64,000 bases of DNA from Hyperoplus lanceolatus (Eukaryota > Chordata > Actinopteri > Uranoscopiformes > Ammodytidae). The position numbers and the translations under genes were made by a program. Shown here one piece after another: positions 49,197-59,925 of the stretch; within the stretch, counting starts at the first letter, position 1; each line of letters opens with the position of its first letter. The stretch is from positions 19,102,501 to 19,166,500 of the forward strand of contig CM049408.1 in the NCBI GenBank assembly GCA_026929865.2, written 5' to 3'. Under the pieces are notes generated by a model that was not told where the DNA came from, did not search any database, and was given only the letters and a program-made list of their open reading frames with translations.

Positions 49197-49692
49197 TGTT
49201 AGAAATATATTCAGAGAAGTGCTGTCAGAAGTTGAAGTCACACAGGAAGCTGCTGTTAAGATAGAAGCGAAGGGTGCGCCCTGAGCTCCGTTGGTAGGGC
49301 GTCCCCCCCATGGGCCTCGGCCAGCAGCGGACCCGGGTTCGATTCCAGCCCGCGGTCGTACTCTGCATGTCACTCCCCTCTCTGCCCCATTTCAACTCTG
49401 TCTGACTCTCTACACTATCAATAAAGCATAAAAATGTCCAAAAATATATACAGTATCTCACAAAAGTGAGTACACCCCTCACATTTCTTCAAATATTTCA
49501 TTATATCTTTCCATGGGACAACACTGAAGAAATGACACTTTGATATAATGTAAAGTAGTCAGTGTACAGCTTGTATTACAGTGTAAATTTACTGTTGCCT
49601 CAAAATAACTTGACACACAGCCATTAATGTCTAAACTGAAGGCAACAAAAGTGAGTACACCCCTAAGAAAAAATGTCCAAATTGGGCCCAAA

Positions 49693-50480
49693 GTGTCAAT
49701 ATTTTGTGTGGCCACCATTATTTTCCAGCACTACCTTAACACTCATGGGCATGGAGTTCACCAGAGCTTCACAGGTTGCCACTGGAATCCTCTTCCCCTC
49801 ATTCATGACAACATCACGGAGCTGGTGGATACTGGAGACCTTGCGCTCCTCCATCTCCTGTTTTAAGAAGCCCCAAAGATGCTCAATAGGGTTTAGGTCT
49901 GGGGACATGCTTGGCCAGTCCATAACCTTTACCCTCAGCTTCTTTAGCAAGCCAGTGGTCGTTAGGAGGTGTGTTTGGGGTCGTTATCATGCTGCAATAC
50001 TGCCCTGCGGCCCAGTTTACGAAGGGAGGGGATCATGTTCTGCTTCAGTATGGCACAGTACATGTTGGTATTCAATGAACTGTAGATCCCCAGTGCTGGC
50101 AGCACTCATGCAGCCCCAGACCATGACACTCCAACCACCATGCTTGACTATAGGCAATACACACTTGTCTTTGTACTCCTCACCTGTTTGCTACCACACA
50201 CTCTTAACACCATCTGAACCAAATAAATGTATCTTGGTCTCATCAGACCACAGGACATGGTTGCAGTCATCCATGTCCGTAGTCTGCTTGTCTTCAGCAA
50301 ACTGTTTGTGGGGTTTATTTTGCATCATCTTTAGAATAGGCTTCCTTCTCGGACGACAGCCATGCAGACCACTACGATGCAGAGTGCGGGTATGGTCTGA
50401 GCACTGACAGGTTGACCCCCAACCCCTTCAAGCCCTGCAGCAATGCTGGCCACTCATACGTCAATTTTCCAAAGCCAACC
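49693..50480 (-). pseudogene. Tc1-like transposase, broken, in A2
   Basis: Minus-strand reading gives, from 50480 downward, the second helix-turn-helix region, VLWSDETKIHLFG (first Asp), KHGGWSVMVWGCM, and then, in the left arm, WPSMSPDLNPIEHLWG (Glu) to NNGGHTKY. A TAG interrupts the segment after DGVKSVW (near 50190), and a small deletion near 49960 shifts the frame just after the second-Asp region. The N-terminal DNA-binding domain is absent. Dead. Confidence 0.88.
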
Positions 50481-50522
50481 TCTTGGTATGGCTGAAAACG
50501 TGCACTCAACCTTCTTAAACTG

Positions 50523-50840
50523 GGCTGCAGGGCAGTATTGCAACATGATAACGACCCCAAACACACCTCCAAGACAACCAGTGGCTTGCTAAAGAAGCTG
50601 AGGGTAAAGGTGATGGACTGGCCAAGCATGTCCCCAGACCTAAACCCTATTGAGCATCTTTGGGGCTTCTTAAAACGGGAGATGGAGAAGCGCAAGGTCT
50701 CTAATATCGACCAGCTCCGTGATGTTGTCATGAATGAGTGGAAGACGATTCCAGTGGGAACCTGTGAAGCTCTGGTGAACTCCATGCCCAAGAGGGTTAA
50801 GGTAGTGCTGGAAAATAATGGTGGCCACACAAAATATTGA
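50523..50840 (+). pseudogene. Tc1-like transposase C-terminal fragment, right arm of A2
   Basis: A plus-strand frame of 100 residues from MQHDNDPKHTSK through WPSMSPDLNPIEHLWG to NNGGHTKY, with the second Asp and the Glu at the canonical 34-residue spacing and a natural stop. It lacks the DNA-binding domains and the first Asp. This arm is in better coding condition than the left arm. Confidence 0.87.
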
Positions 50841-51700
50841 CACTTTGGGCCCAATTTGGACATTTTTTCTTAGGGGTGTACTCACTTTTGTTGCCTTCAG
50901 TTTAGACATTAATGGCTGTGTGTCAAGTTATTTTGAGGCAACAGTAAATTTACACTGTAATACAAGCTGTACACTGACTACTTTACATTATATCAAAGTG
51001 TCATTTCTTCAGTGTTGTCCCATGGAAAGATATAATGAAATATTTGAAGAAATGTGAGGGGTGTACTCACTTTTGTGAGATACTGTATATAAAAAAAGAT
51101 AGAAGCGAAGTGGAAAGTTAGGGGTTTTTGCCATGTGAGAAGGAAGTAACCAAATATGGCATCTCAGCAAAAGCAGGCGGGGAGAGAGAGAGGGGAAGTT
51201 AGTAAACTAGTAAAAGTTATTCATCCATAAAATTGTGAGAGATATAAGACAAGGTTTTGCAGAGAAAGAGTCAGTTAAGCCTCGTCGGACCTCGTGGACA
51301 GAAGCAAGCAGACCTAGGATCGACCACCCCGGAGAAGCAAGCTACGGACGAAGTAAAGGACTAAGTCTCTGAAAAGAACTTAAGTCTCTGGACGAGATAG
51401 AGAAACAACGCAAAGACTTTGAGAACTCAACACCCTTCATCAGCTGAATCACAGAGGACCGACCAGAAGAGCGCTTAACAAGTTCCAACCAGCTGAAGGG
51501 ACAACGCTCACACTGTTGGACTGAGTGAATCAAGACCAGACGGCTAGGAGGTTTCGAAGGGTGAGTCTGACTAGGCTCCCCTCTCTTCACCACCAGGAGA
51601 ACTTTCTGAGACTTTGGACAAAGTTTGGGAGGATCTCCGACTCCGTGCAGTTCCCAGACAACGGTGAAGGAGAAGTTGCTAGGCCAAGTGACTTTCCCTC

Positions 51701-52223
51701 TAATAACAATAAAAAACCGTGTTTGTTTATTCGGATATATGGAAGAAAAAATATGACAGGAAAAAGTTTCAAAGTTCTCAAGAGCGATGTTTTTAATGAA
51801 GTGATATCACAGAACAGGTGATGCAAGCAATCTTGACAGGACAAAAAAGTGAAGTCCTCTCTCTACAACAGAGTCTTTTATCATATCTTGACAATGTTTA
51901 TTGATTGGTTGATCTCGTTGCCATGCGTTTTCTCTGACCAATCCTGACCTCGTCGTCTTTTAGTGAAAAGTGAAACTATGCTCCTAACCTTGGCTATTTA
52001 CTTCTTATCTATAATAATTGGGATGAGTCAGGTCTGTACCATCCACCAAACTTTCTTCTAAGGCCTGAGACTTTCCTCCTTTCTCCACTCCCTGCTCTGT
52101 ACTGAAATGAGAACATTTAGGTCACGTTATAATTGTATTTGATTATTAGTTGAGTATATAAGAGTAATGTAATATTATGTGGTTGTCTATAATATCATAC
52201 AAATTAGAGTTATTTTTCTAACA
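51701..52223 (-). repeat. 3' LTR of the gene-poor retroelement
   Basis: 523 bp, matching the 5' LTR except for T against C at 51724/56851. The only polypurine-like sequence next to it (GAGGGTTT on the minus strand) is weak. Confidence 0.93.
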
Positions 52224-53217
52224 AAACCCTCAATTCATACGTTTCTAACGTATGATTAATCAGGAAAAATATATGTTGGGACGAAGCACTACAAGTCCAG
52301 TCCTCTTGTAAATCATCTACTCACTATTGGGTAAATACTAAAAATCTGACCCTCAATACGTGCTAGTTAAACAACAAAAGTAATTACCAACATAGGCAAC
52401 AAAGAAAGGGAAATCAATGAGTGCTACAGAGGGAAACATTAGACTCAGTTTACTAAACATTTACACATTCTAATCCTTCATGACCAGTGGCATTAGTTAA
52501 TTGAAATGGCACAGTAGCCTACCTAGAATGGGTCTAAAAACAAACAGATGACATTATCCACACCTGGCATTAATGTATCATTTCATAATTTATCATTTTA
52601 TGTAGTTTCCATTTGTTTACAAAAATCATAAAACTCCAAGTCCATGGTGGGTGTTAACAGTAACTAATCTCAATCTGGAAGTAAAAGGGAAACACAATAT
52701 TAGACAAAACATTGATTTTCAAACGACTAACACAAAAACACATAGAAGCTTTCACTTCGGGGGTTCAGAGTCAAACATAAAGGGTTTACATTTCTAAAGT
52801 CACATACTAAGGGTGATTTATTCGTCAATTTCAAAAACCCATATAGGTGATCAAGGGTCATTGGCTCTGAGAGCACAATCAGAGCATACATTTACTTTAA
52901 GATTGGGGCCTTATCAAAACAGAGCAGGACACTTAATCAGTGATAACATTTCTAACAAAAAAATTGGTTACGGCTTTTGTCTTCGTAGACAATTAGTTTT
53001 AACTTATCCGTTTTTAGAGCCAACACTTGGTTGCAATTTATTTAACTATCTATCCTCTTCAATGGAGAGGCCGGTGGAGGAAGGTGCACAATGTGAGTGG
53101 TGTCAATAGCTCCAGACTTACATAATTTATTTATAAGTACGTTCAATTTACTGCGTACCTGTTTCACCACCTGGGTTTAAGCTCACCTTCTCTGTGAATG
53201 TGAACTTTGACCCGCAC

Positions 53218-53364
53218 CTATTCTCCTACCTGTAGGTCTGGAGTCTTGCTAGGAGTTGCTCCTGGCACAGCAGGCTGTACCCGGTCAACACAAAGCTTGA
53301 GACAAACAATTAGTGCAGACAAACATATAACAGTTAATTTTCCAGACATCAGAAGAAGGTTCAT
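53218..53364 (-). other. Signal-peptide-like 48-residue ORF with splice donor
   Basis: The minus-strand ATG at 53364 opens MNLLLMSGKLTVICLSALIV, a hydrophobic segment resembling a signal peptide. The frame ends at 53218, and a CAG|GTAGGA donor lies at about 53230/53229, just before the stop. It sits inside the gene-poor retroelement in the sense orientation. It could be the first exon of a spliced subgenomic message or chance. Confidence 0.25.
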
Positions 53365-55480
53365 GACCTCCCTCTTCTCATGTCCTTGGAGCAATTCATG
53401 TGGTGTGAGTGTGTGAGTCTGTATATGTGTATGTGTGTGCGTGTCGCTCCTGGAGAGGTTGTCATTGATTTGGGCGCCAGCGGGGTGTCAGTTAGCTTAC
53501 ATAACCTAACTCAATAAAACAATAATAAAAACTGAAAGAGAAAAAACTTAACCTATTGAAGTCCCTCAATAGGAACTGACTAAAGTCCCTCAATGTGGAC
53601 AACCGTAAAACCTTAATGATACCAAAATAGAATAAAAGAAAAACAACCTGTGGATTTATTCAAAAACCTAAAACATAACGAAAAAATGCTCATCCTTTTT
53701 GTAAAGGGTAAAACAAAAACAGTCTGCAACTAATATTAAAAGTATCCTATGTGCTTTAAGGGTCAATTAAGTTAACCTACAGTATCTTTGTAATATAATT
53801 TGTAATGGCACAAGGGCAATAACTAAGTAAGGTTCAAATAAACTAATCTCTGTCTGAATAAAACTGAATTCAAAAGGGGAAACACAGGGCCAAATAATAA
53901 AATAAAACAAAACAGGGGATGGACGATGGGGCCAGAATGTTATTGTCTCTGGTGGTTCTGCATGTTGTGGGCAGAACTGGCCTGTAGCAGACACCGGAGA
54001 GACATCAGTCTTCCTCCTGTTATGGTAGCTGACGACAGGCATCATCCACAGGTAATCCAGTGTATTCACTTTTCACTTGTATCGTATTAGTCCATGGCGT
54101 CCACATCGCTGGCTGTGGGATATTGATCACGTAGCACTTTTCATAGTTCATTGCAAAACACACACAGTGAGGTGTTTTCAGAGCTCTCTGATTTTTGCAC
54201 AGAGAGAGAGTCACTTGTGTCTGTAGACGTCTGTGTTTTGTGGCCGGAGGACCAGACGGGTTATCTTTAATGTCTGTGACCTGTGACAGTGGTCAGGGGT
54301 GAAGTCACACAGAGGCTTCAGTCGTGTCCCCATGGAGGGGGACATTCGGGTTATCCTCGGGGCTTGGTGGCTGTATTTGCTGTGACGGTGGTCATGGGAG
54401 GGGTGTCGACTAGAAGGGTCCCAGACACTTCTCCCTCTTTTTTCTTTCAGATGCTTCACAGTTCTTGGATCAGTATTCTATCCATTGGTGGAGGTCACAG
54501 GGTCATTCATCATGTGGCTGTTCAGTCCTGAGTCTTTGCTCAATGTATCCAATAATTTTCCCATCTATAAGATCCTTAAGCAGGTAGCATGAGCACAGCT
54601 AGGAATGTCCGGGGGAGAGGCCTGCTTGTTCTCCTCCACTTTGAAAAAACTGTGCACTTATCAATGTGGCAGGTCAAGGGAATTAGGCTTTTGTCAGGGG
54701 AAAGTATCCAAACAAAGAAATAAAAATAAAAGTGTTCCCCTTGAATTAGAACTATTAATTAACTATAGAGAAACTAATCAGCCAAAAACGAAGTTATCCT
54801 GCCTTTGCAGTGTAACTAGCTTTAAGAATCACACAGCTGAGGGAGAAAAGAAAAGAATTAACAAAACCTACAATACACAGTAACATTACTTACTTTGCAA
54901 CTGCTCTATTCGTGAAATGTGCATCTTGAGACAGAGACTGAGTGTGTCCAACTCTTAACTTTTCCCTCTTTTTTTTTTCTTTTTCAAAAGAAAATAAACC
55001 AAAAATTTCTGAATACACCTTTAAGATTTACACATCAAAAGTGAGGCTAACAACCAGACACCAATGCGTCTGTGGAGTACCTTTAATTTGAGATATTAGA
55101 ATGCCTTAAAGAAAAACAAAAAAATTAAAAAATAAAACAAAAACAAAACAAAATCTGTCTACAAAACTGGGCTGTATTATATGAACACACCACAAAGTGT
55201 GTATTTAACCTTATGAAAAGAAGGGGGGCCTTTAATTTGACCTGGTTTTCACATAAAAATATATGAGTGCACCTTTAATCTGACAAGAGCATGGGACAGA
55301 TTTTTTCAAAGAAAAAAACTCAGAGTGTGGTTTGTAACTCACTATATTAGTGTCATAAATAAAGAGACACATTAGCAACAATTATAAGTTATCAATTACA
55401 TTTAAACCTTTTAATCTGATAACAATTATCAGCCATGCCGCAGTGTCACTTGCGCGCATCAACGAGAACAACTCACAGGC

Positions 55481-55482
<2 letters not shown>

Positions 55483-55554
<72 letters not shown>
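55483..55554. repeat. (TG)n microsatellite in the retroelement interior
   Basis: An uninterrupted TG run of 36 units. It is unusual to find one inside a recently inserted LTR element. Confidence 0.95.
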
Positions 55555-55557
<3 letters not shown>

Positions 55558-56827
55558 TGTGAACGTCTGTGTGCTTTTCACATCAATCCAGATTGACGTG
55601 GGTTTTAGTGTGTGAGGTAGTTATCTGGTTAGTATCTGAGCTAGATGACATGCAGTTATAAAGACGTATAGCTAGTGAAATGCTGGTGTAGAGGCAGAAG
55701 AGTATATAAGACGGTTTCCTATGCAAAATCACTCAAAAACAGCATTTTCTACACAGGAAAGCAATACTCAGAATACAGAGATCGCATCAAACAAAAATGT
55801 TCCCTAAAACGAAATAAAAGACTAATCAGCACTGCCAACGTTACGCCGAAGCAAATCACTTTATTAACACACCCCGTCAAACGCACAGTGTCCACTTACA
55901 ACTATACTTAGCCGCTAAACTGTTTTGGATGAAGTGACAGCTGCCGTGACTGAGGTGAGACTCAAACGCAAACTATCAATTGATAAGTTATATTTTTAGA
56001 ACGAAGTGGCAACCCCGCCGTGCAAAATACCTGCTCATTGGATCCCTTTACTTTAGACTGACAAATTGTATTTCATGTGTTATTAAACCTATTTCGGAAA
56101 GATAGGCAATAGGCTTTTGTCAGAAAAAGCAATCTTGAGCGACACCCGAGGTTCGATTTAGACACTGCGCAGCCTGTTACAACCATTAAATGGGCACAGT
56201 TACGGCCTTGTACAAGCCGAACACCATGGCTGACCTGCTGTGCAACACCAATATTTTTACATAACAGGCTTAGATTAACCGAAATAGAGTAGATCTATTC
56301 ACGCTAAACAGAAGCGGTTTACAGAACCTCACTCAACACGTTTAATAATTATCTATAGCCTACATCCTATGGTATGTAAGCTGAGGCAGTTTATCGAGGC
56401 ACCCAGAAATGATATACAATTTAATCATTTAATCAAAAACGTACTATATGGCCTCTGTATTAGAGAAATATATAAATAAACCAGCATTTCACACAGCAGA
56501 AAAGAGGACAAAACACACACAGACACAGACACAGAGCATGAGCAGAAATTTCCTGTCCTGTGATATCACCCAGAAAACAACAGCCTCTTTACACACAAAA
56601 ACTAAAATAATAATAATAATAATAATAATACTACAAAATTTTACTAAACTTTAGGTCTGGCTTTGGCACACTCACTCAATAATTTAGAGATATCCAATTA
56701 CAGAAACTTTGGTTTACACAACAGGCGTTCTGCTCACCTTTAGGTTTTTTCAGCTGTTTTTTGAGTGAGTGGTCCGAAGCCCGACAGGCTGGCTCCTTCC
56801 GCCGAATCACGTCGTGGGTCGCCAATT

Positions 56828-57350
56828 TAATAACAATAAAAAACCGTGTTCGTTTATTCGGATATATGGAAGAAAAAATATGACAGGAAAAAGTTTCAAA
56901 GTTCTCAAGAGCGATGTTTTTAATGAAGTGATATCACAGAACAGGTGATGCAAGCAATCTTGACAGGACAAAAAAGTGAAGTCCTCTCTCTACAACAGAG
57001 TCTTTTATCATATCTTGACAATGTTTATTGATTGGTTGATCTCGTTGCCATGCGTTTTCTCTGACCAATCCTGACCTCGTCGTCTTTTAGTGAAAAGTGA
57101 AACTATGCTCCTAACCTTGGCTATTTACTTCTTATCTATAATAATTGGGATGAGTCAGGTCTGTACCATCCACCAAACTTTCTTCTAAGGCCTGAGACTT
57201 TCCTCCTTTCTCCACTCCCTGCTCTGTACTGAAATGAGAACATTTAGGTCACGTTATAATTGTATTTGATTATTAGTTGAGTATATAAGAGTAATGTAAT
57301 ATTATGTGGTTGTCTATAATATCATACAAATTAGAGTTATTTTTCTAACA
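56828..57350 (-). repeat. 5' LTR of the gene-poor retroelement
   Basis: 523 bp; on the minus strand it begins TGTTAG and precedes the primer-binding-site-like sequence. It contains a TATA-like promoter motif near 57284. Confidence 0.93.
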
Positions 57351-58321
57351 CCTCCTAACCTCTCCACAACCCAATATTCCCCGCTTCAGTCAGGGCCGGC
57401 GCTAGCCACAGGCCAGGGTGGGCCGTGCCCACCCAAATGTGGACTGTGCCCACCCAATAAAAAAAAATAAATGTTTTGTTCATTCGCTGTCCAAGAAAAT
57501 GTCAAATAAAATTCAGACAATTAATTAATACTAAAGAATATGCCATTACCATGCATTGCTTCTAATTGTATTATTGGGTGGACAGCCTGCCTCCAAGTTA
57601 CCCACCCGCTTATAGTGGTCCCTGGTCAGCAGAGCCGGCCCGAGGCATGAGTGAATGAGCGGTTGCTTAGGGTCACGACTGCCAGGGCCCCCCCCCCCCC
57701 CAATTTTTTTTCTTATTTCGTTTTTTTTTTTAAGTTTGTGTGTTTGATATCAACATCATATTATGTAAATGTAAATTATCATACAATAAAAGGAAAACAA
57801 TGTTTTGGTAGATAGTTAATAGCTTAATAATTGAATCAGTTCATCTGGGAGCCTAGTAGTCTATAGCCTATTTCAGCCTCGTCTGTGGAAAAAAAAAGAT
57901 AACTGGACAACAGAGTTCTTCTGCTTCGTTCCTCTCACTGCATTTAAATTAATTCATTATATTACAGAAAAATATGTCACATAAAAGAAAAAGAGCACCA
58001 AGCCCATCCCAGAGGACCCTGCATAATATTTTATTTCAAATGTATATTTCTATGGAAAATCCACGTGTCTTTCTTCAATAGCTTCTAATTCATCCGACCC
58101 AGTGTCTCCAAATTATTTGTTCACACAAAATTCCTCAGATTTAGCCTCTTAATTTTCCTCTCAAAGTGCACCAGATTCATGCATTTCACTTTAAAAAGGT
58201 AAAAAAAAATCTCCCGGAGGGGGCATACCCCCGGATCCCCCTAGCAGGGTTGTGAACTCGGCTGGCTACTATTTTCACCCAGCTGGACATCGGAGGGAAT
58301 AGTGGAAAGACTATATATCTA

Positions 58322-59925
58322 CACTCAACAAAAATATAAACGCAACACTTTTGTTTTTGCTCCCATTTTTCATGAGATGGACTTAAAGATCTAAAATTCA
58401 TTCCAGATACACAATATTACCATTTCTCTCAAACATTGTTCACAAATCTGTCTAAATGTGTGATAGTGAGCACTTCTGCTTTGCTGAGATAATCCATCCC
58501 ACCTCACATGTGTGCCACATCAAGATGCTGATCTGACATCATGATTAGTGCACAGGTGTGCCTTAGACTGTCCACAATAAAAGGCCACCCTGCAATGTGC
58601 AGTTTTGTCTCACAGCAAAATGCCACAGATGCCACAAGCATTGAGGGAGCGTGCAATTGGCATGCAGTTGACAGCAGGAATGTCAACCAGATCTGTTGCT
58701 CGTTCATTGAATGTTCATTTCTCCACCATAAGCCGTCTCCAAAGGCGTTTCAGAGAATATGGCAGTACATCCAACCGGCCTCACAACCGCAGACCACGTG
58801 TAACCACACCAGCCCAGGACCTCCACATCCAGCAGGTTCACCTCCAAGATCGTCTGAGACCAGCCACGGAGACAGCTGCTGAAACAATTGGTTTGCATAA
58901 CCAAACAATTTCTGCACAAACTGTCAGAAACCGTCTCAGGGAAGCTCAACTGCATGCTCATCGTCCTCATCGGGGTCATGACCTGACTCCAGCTCATCGC
59001 CGTAACAGACTTGAGTGGGCAAATGCTCACATTCGATGGCGTCTGGCACGTTGGAGAGGTGTTCTCTTCACGGATGAATCTCGGTTTACATTGTTCAGGG
59101 CAGATGGTAGACAGTGTGTGTGGCGTTGTGTGGGTGAGCGCTTTGCTGATGTCAATGTTGTGGATCGAGTGGCCCATGGTGGTGGTGGGGTTATGGTATG
59201 GGCAGGCATCTGTTATGGACGAAGAACACAGGTGCATTTTATTGATGGCATTTTGAATGCACAGAGATACCGTGATGAGATCCTGAGGCCCATTGTTGTG
59301 CCAAACATCCATGAACATCACCTCACGTTTCAGCAAGATAATGCACGGCCCCATGTTGCAAGGATCTGTACACTTGCATGGCCAGCATACTCACCAGACA
59401 TGTCACCCATTGACCATGTTTGGGATGTGCTTGACCGGCGTATACGACAGCGTGCACCACTTCCCACTAATATCCAGCAACTTTGCACAGCCATTGAAGA
59501 GGAGTGGACCAACATTCCACAGGCCACAATTGACAATCTGATAAACTCTATGCGAAGAAGATGTGTTGCACTGCATGAGGCAAATGGTGGTCACACCAGA
59601 TACTGACTGGTTCTGAGTCCCCAGCCCCCAAATAAAGCAAAAAAATGCACATTTCAGAGTGGCCTTTTATTGTGGACAGTCTAAGGCACACCTGTGCACT
59701 AATCATGATGTCAGATCAGCATCTTGATGTGGCACACCTGTGAGCTGGGATGGATTATCTCAGCAAAGCAGAAGTGCTCACTATCACACATTTAGACAGA
59801 TTTGTGAACAATGTTTGAGAGAAATGGTAATATTGTGTATCTGGAATGAATTTTAGATCTTTAAGTCCATTTCATGTAAAATGGGAGCAAAAACAAAAGT
59901 GTTGTGTTTATATTTTTGTTGAGTG
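58322..59925 (+). mobile_element. Tc1-like element B, full-length copy
   Basis: The termini CACTCAACAAAAATATAAAC and their inverse lie inside TA (58320-58321 and 59926-59927). Terminal inverted regions of roughly 280-290 bp flank one complete reading frame, the usual layout of this teleost family. It is 1604 bp, in one orientation only and not fold-back. It is the parental form of the 866-bp deleted copy at 35223-36088. Confidence 0.95.
58605..59606 (+). CDS. Tc1-like transposase (DD34E family), catalytically impaired
   Basis: The frame is open for 333 residues. In order it shows the first helix-turn-helix (about residues 11-50, TAGMSTRSVARSLNVHFSTI), a basic hook NRRPRVTT, a second helix-turn-helix (about 90-125), FTDESRF with the first Asp at 157, HGGGGVMVWAG, and FQQDNARPH with the second Asp at 245. 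The third position should be Glu 34 residues later. Here the motif reads SPDMSPIDHVWD, with Asp270 and only 24 residues between, so ten residues are missing in frame and Glu is replaced by Asp. The start is the Met used by the deleted copy. Family proteins are about 340 residues. It is probably expressed poorly or not at all, and would bind DNA better than it cuts. Confidence 0.93.
   Translation: MSHSKMPQMPQALRERAIGMQLTAGMSTRSVARSLNVHFSTISRLQRRFREYGSTSNRPHNRRPRVTTPAQDLHIQQVHLQDRLRPATETAAETIGLHNQTISAQTVRNRLREAQLHAHRPHRGHDLTPAHRRNRLEWANAHIRWRLARWRGVLFTDESRFTLFRADGRQCVWRCVGERFADVNVVDRVAHGGGGVMVWAGICYGRRTQVHFIDGILNAQRYRDEILRPIVVPNIHEHHLTFQQDNARPHVARICTLAWPAYSPDMSPIDHVWDVLDRRIRQRAPLPTNIQQLCTAIEEEWTNIPQATIDNLINSMRRRCVALHEANGGHTRY

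Larger units (their letters stand above)
49451..51085 (-). mobile_element. Tc1-like element A2, fold-back form with 575-bp inverted arms
   Basis: Same family and same rearranged structure as 15988-17626, in opposite orientation. The termini CAGTATCTCACAAAAGTGAG lie inside TA (49449-49450 and 51086-51087). The arms are 49451-50025 and 50510-51085 and the unique centre is 484 bp. The arms look identical over at least their outer 240 bp and diverge inward. It is inserted in the A-rich tail of a SINE. Confidence 0.93.
49273..51095 (+). mobile_element. tRNA-derived SINE, interrupted by Tc1 element A2
   Basis: The tRNA-like head has box A TGAGCTCCGTTGGTAGGGCG (49282-49301) and box B GGGTTCGATTCC (49335-49346). 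The body CTCCCCTCTCTGCCCCATTT is followed by ATCAATAAAGCATAAAAATG. The SINE tail resumes after the Tc1 at 51086. A perfect 15-bp target duplication, aagatagaagcgaag, lies at 49258-49272 and 51096-51110, so the SINE inserted first and the Tc1 later. The SINE proper is about 186 bp. It is not a functional tRNA gene because the cloverleaf is degenerate and a SINE body follows. Confidence 0.9.
52224..56806 (-). other. Interior of the gene-poor retroelement
   Basis: About 4.6 kb, AT-rich, mostly short frames. The minus strand has overlapping frames at 54211-54459, 54020-54214 and 53767-54069 (82, 64 and 100 residues) that could be pieces of one former gene, perhaps envelope-like or captured; I recognise no domain. 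A (TG)n tract lies at 55483-55554 and an (AAT)n run at 56603-56631. The absence of all pol motifs is the main observation. Confidence 0.5.
51701..57350 (-). mobile_element. Complete, gene-poor LTR retroelement (LARD-like), recent insertion
   Basis: Two 523-bp direct repeats (51701-52223 and 56828-57350) differ at one position that I could find. The 4-bp target duplication cctc lies at 51697-51700 and 57351-57354. On the minus strand each LTR starts TGTTAGAAAAATAAC; U3 has a TATATA (near 57284) and an AATAAA lies near the 3' end. A primer-binding-site-like TGGCGACCCACGACGTGA follows the 5' LTR after 3 nt (56807-56824). The 4.6-kb interior has no gag, protease, reverse transcriptase or integrase that I can recognise, so it must use another element's proteins. 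Confidence 0.9.

Noticed and set aside
49282..49346. tRNA gene
   Set aside because: Box A and box B are present, but the acceptor stem does not fold and a SINE body and tail follow; a second copy exists at 39432-39618.
49673..50407. 244-residue plus-strand open frame
   Set aside because: It is the antisense of the minus-strand Tc1 transposase in element A2.
58704..59354. 216-residue minus-strand open frame
   Set aside because: Shadow of the plus-strand transposase at 58605-59606.
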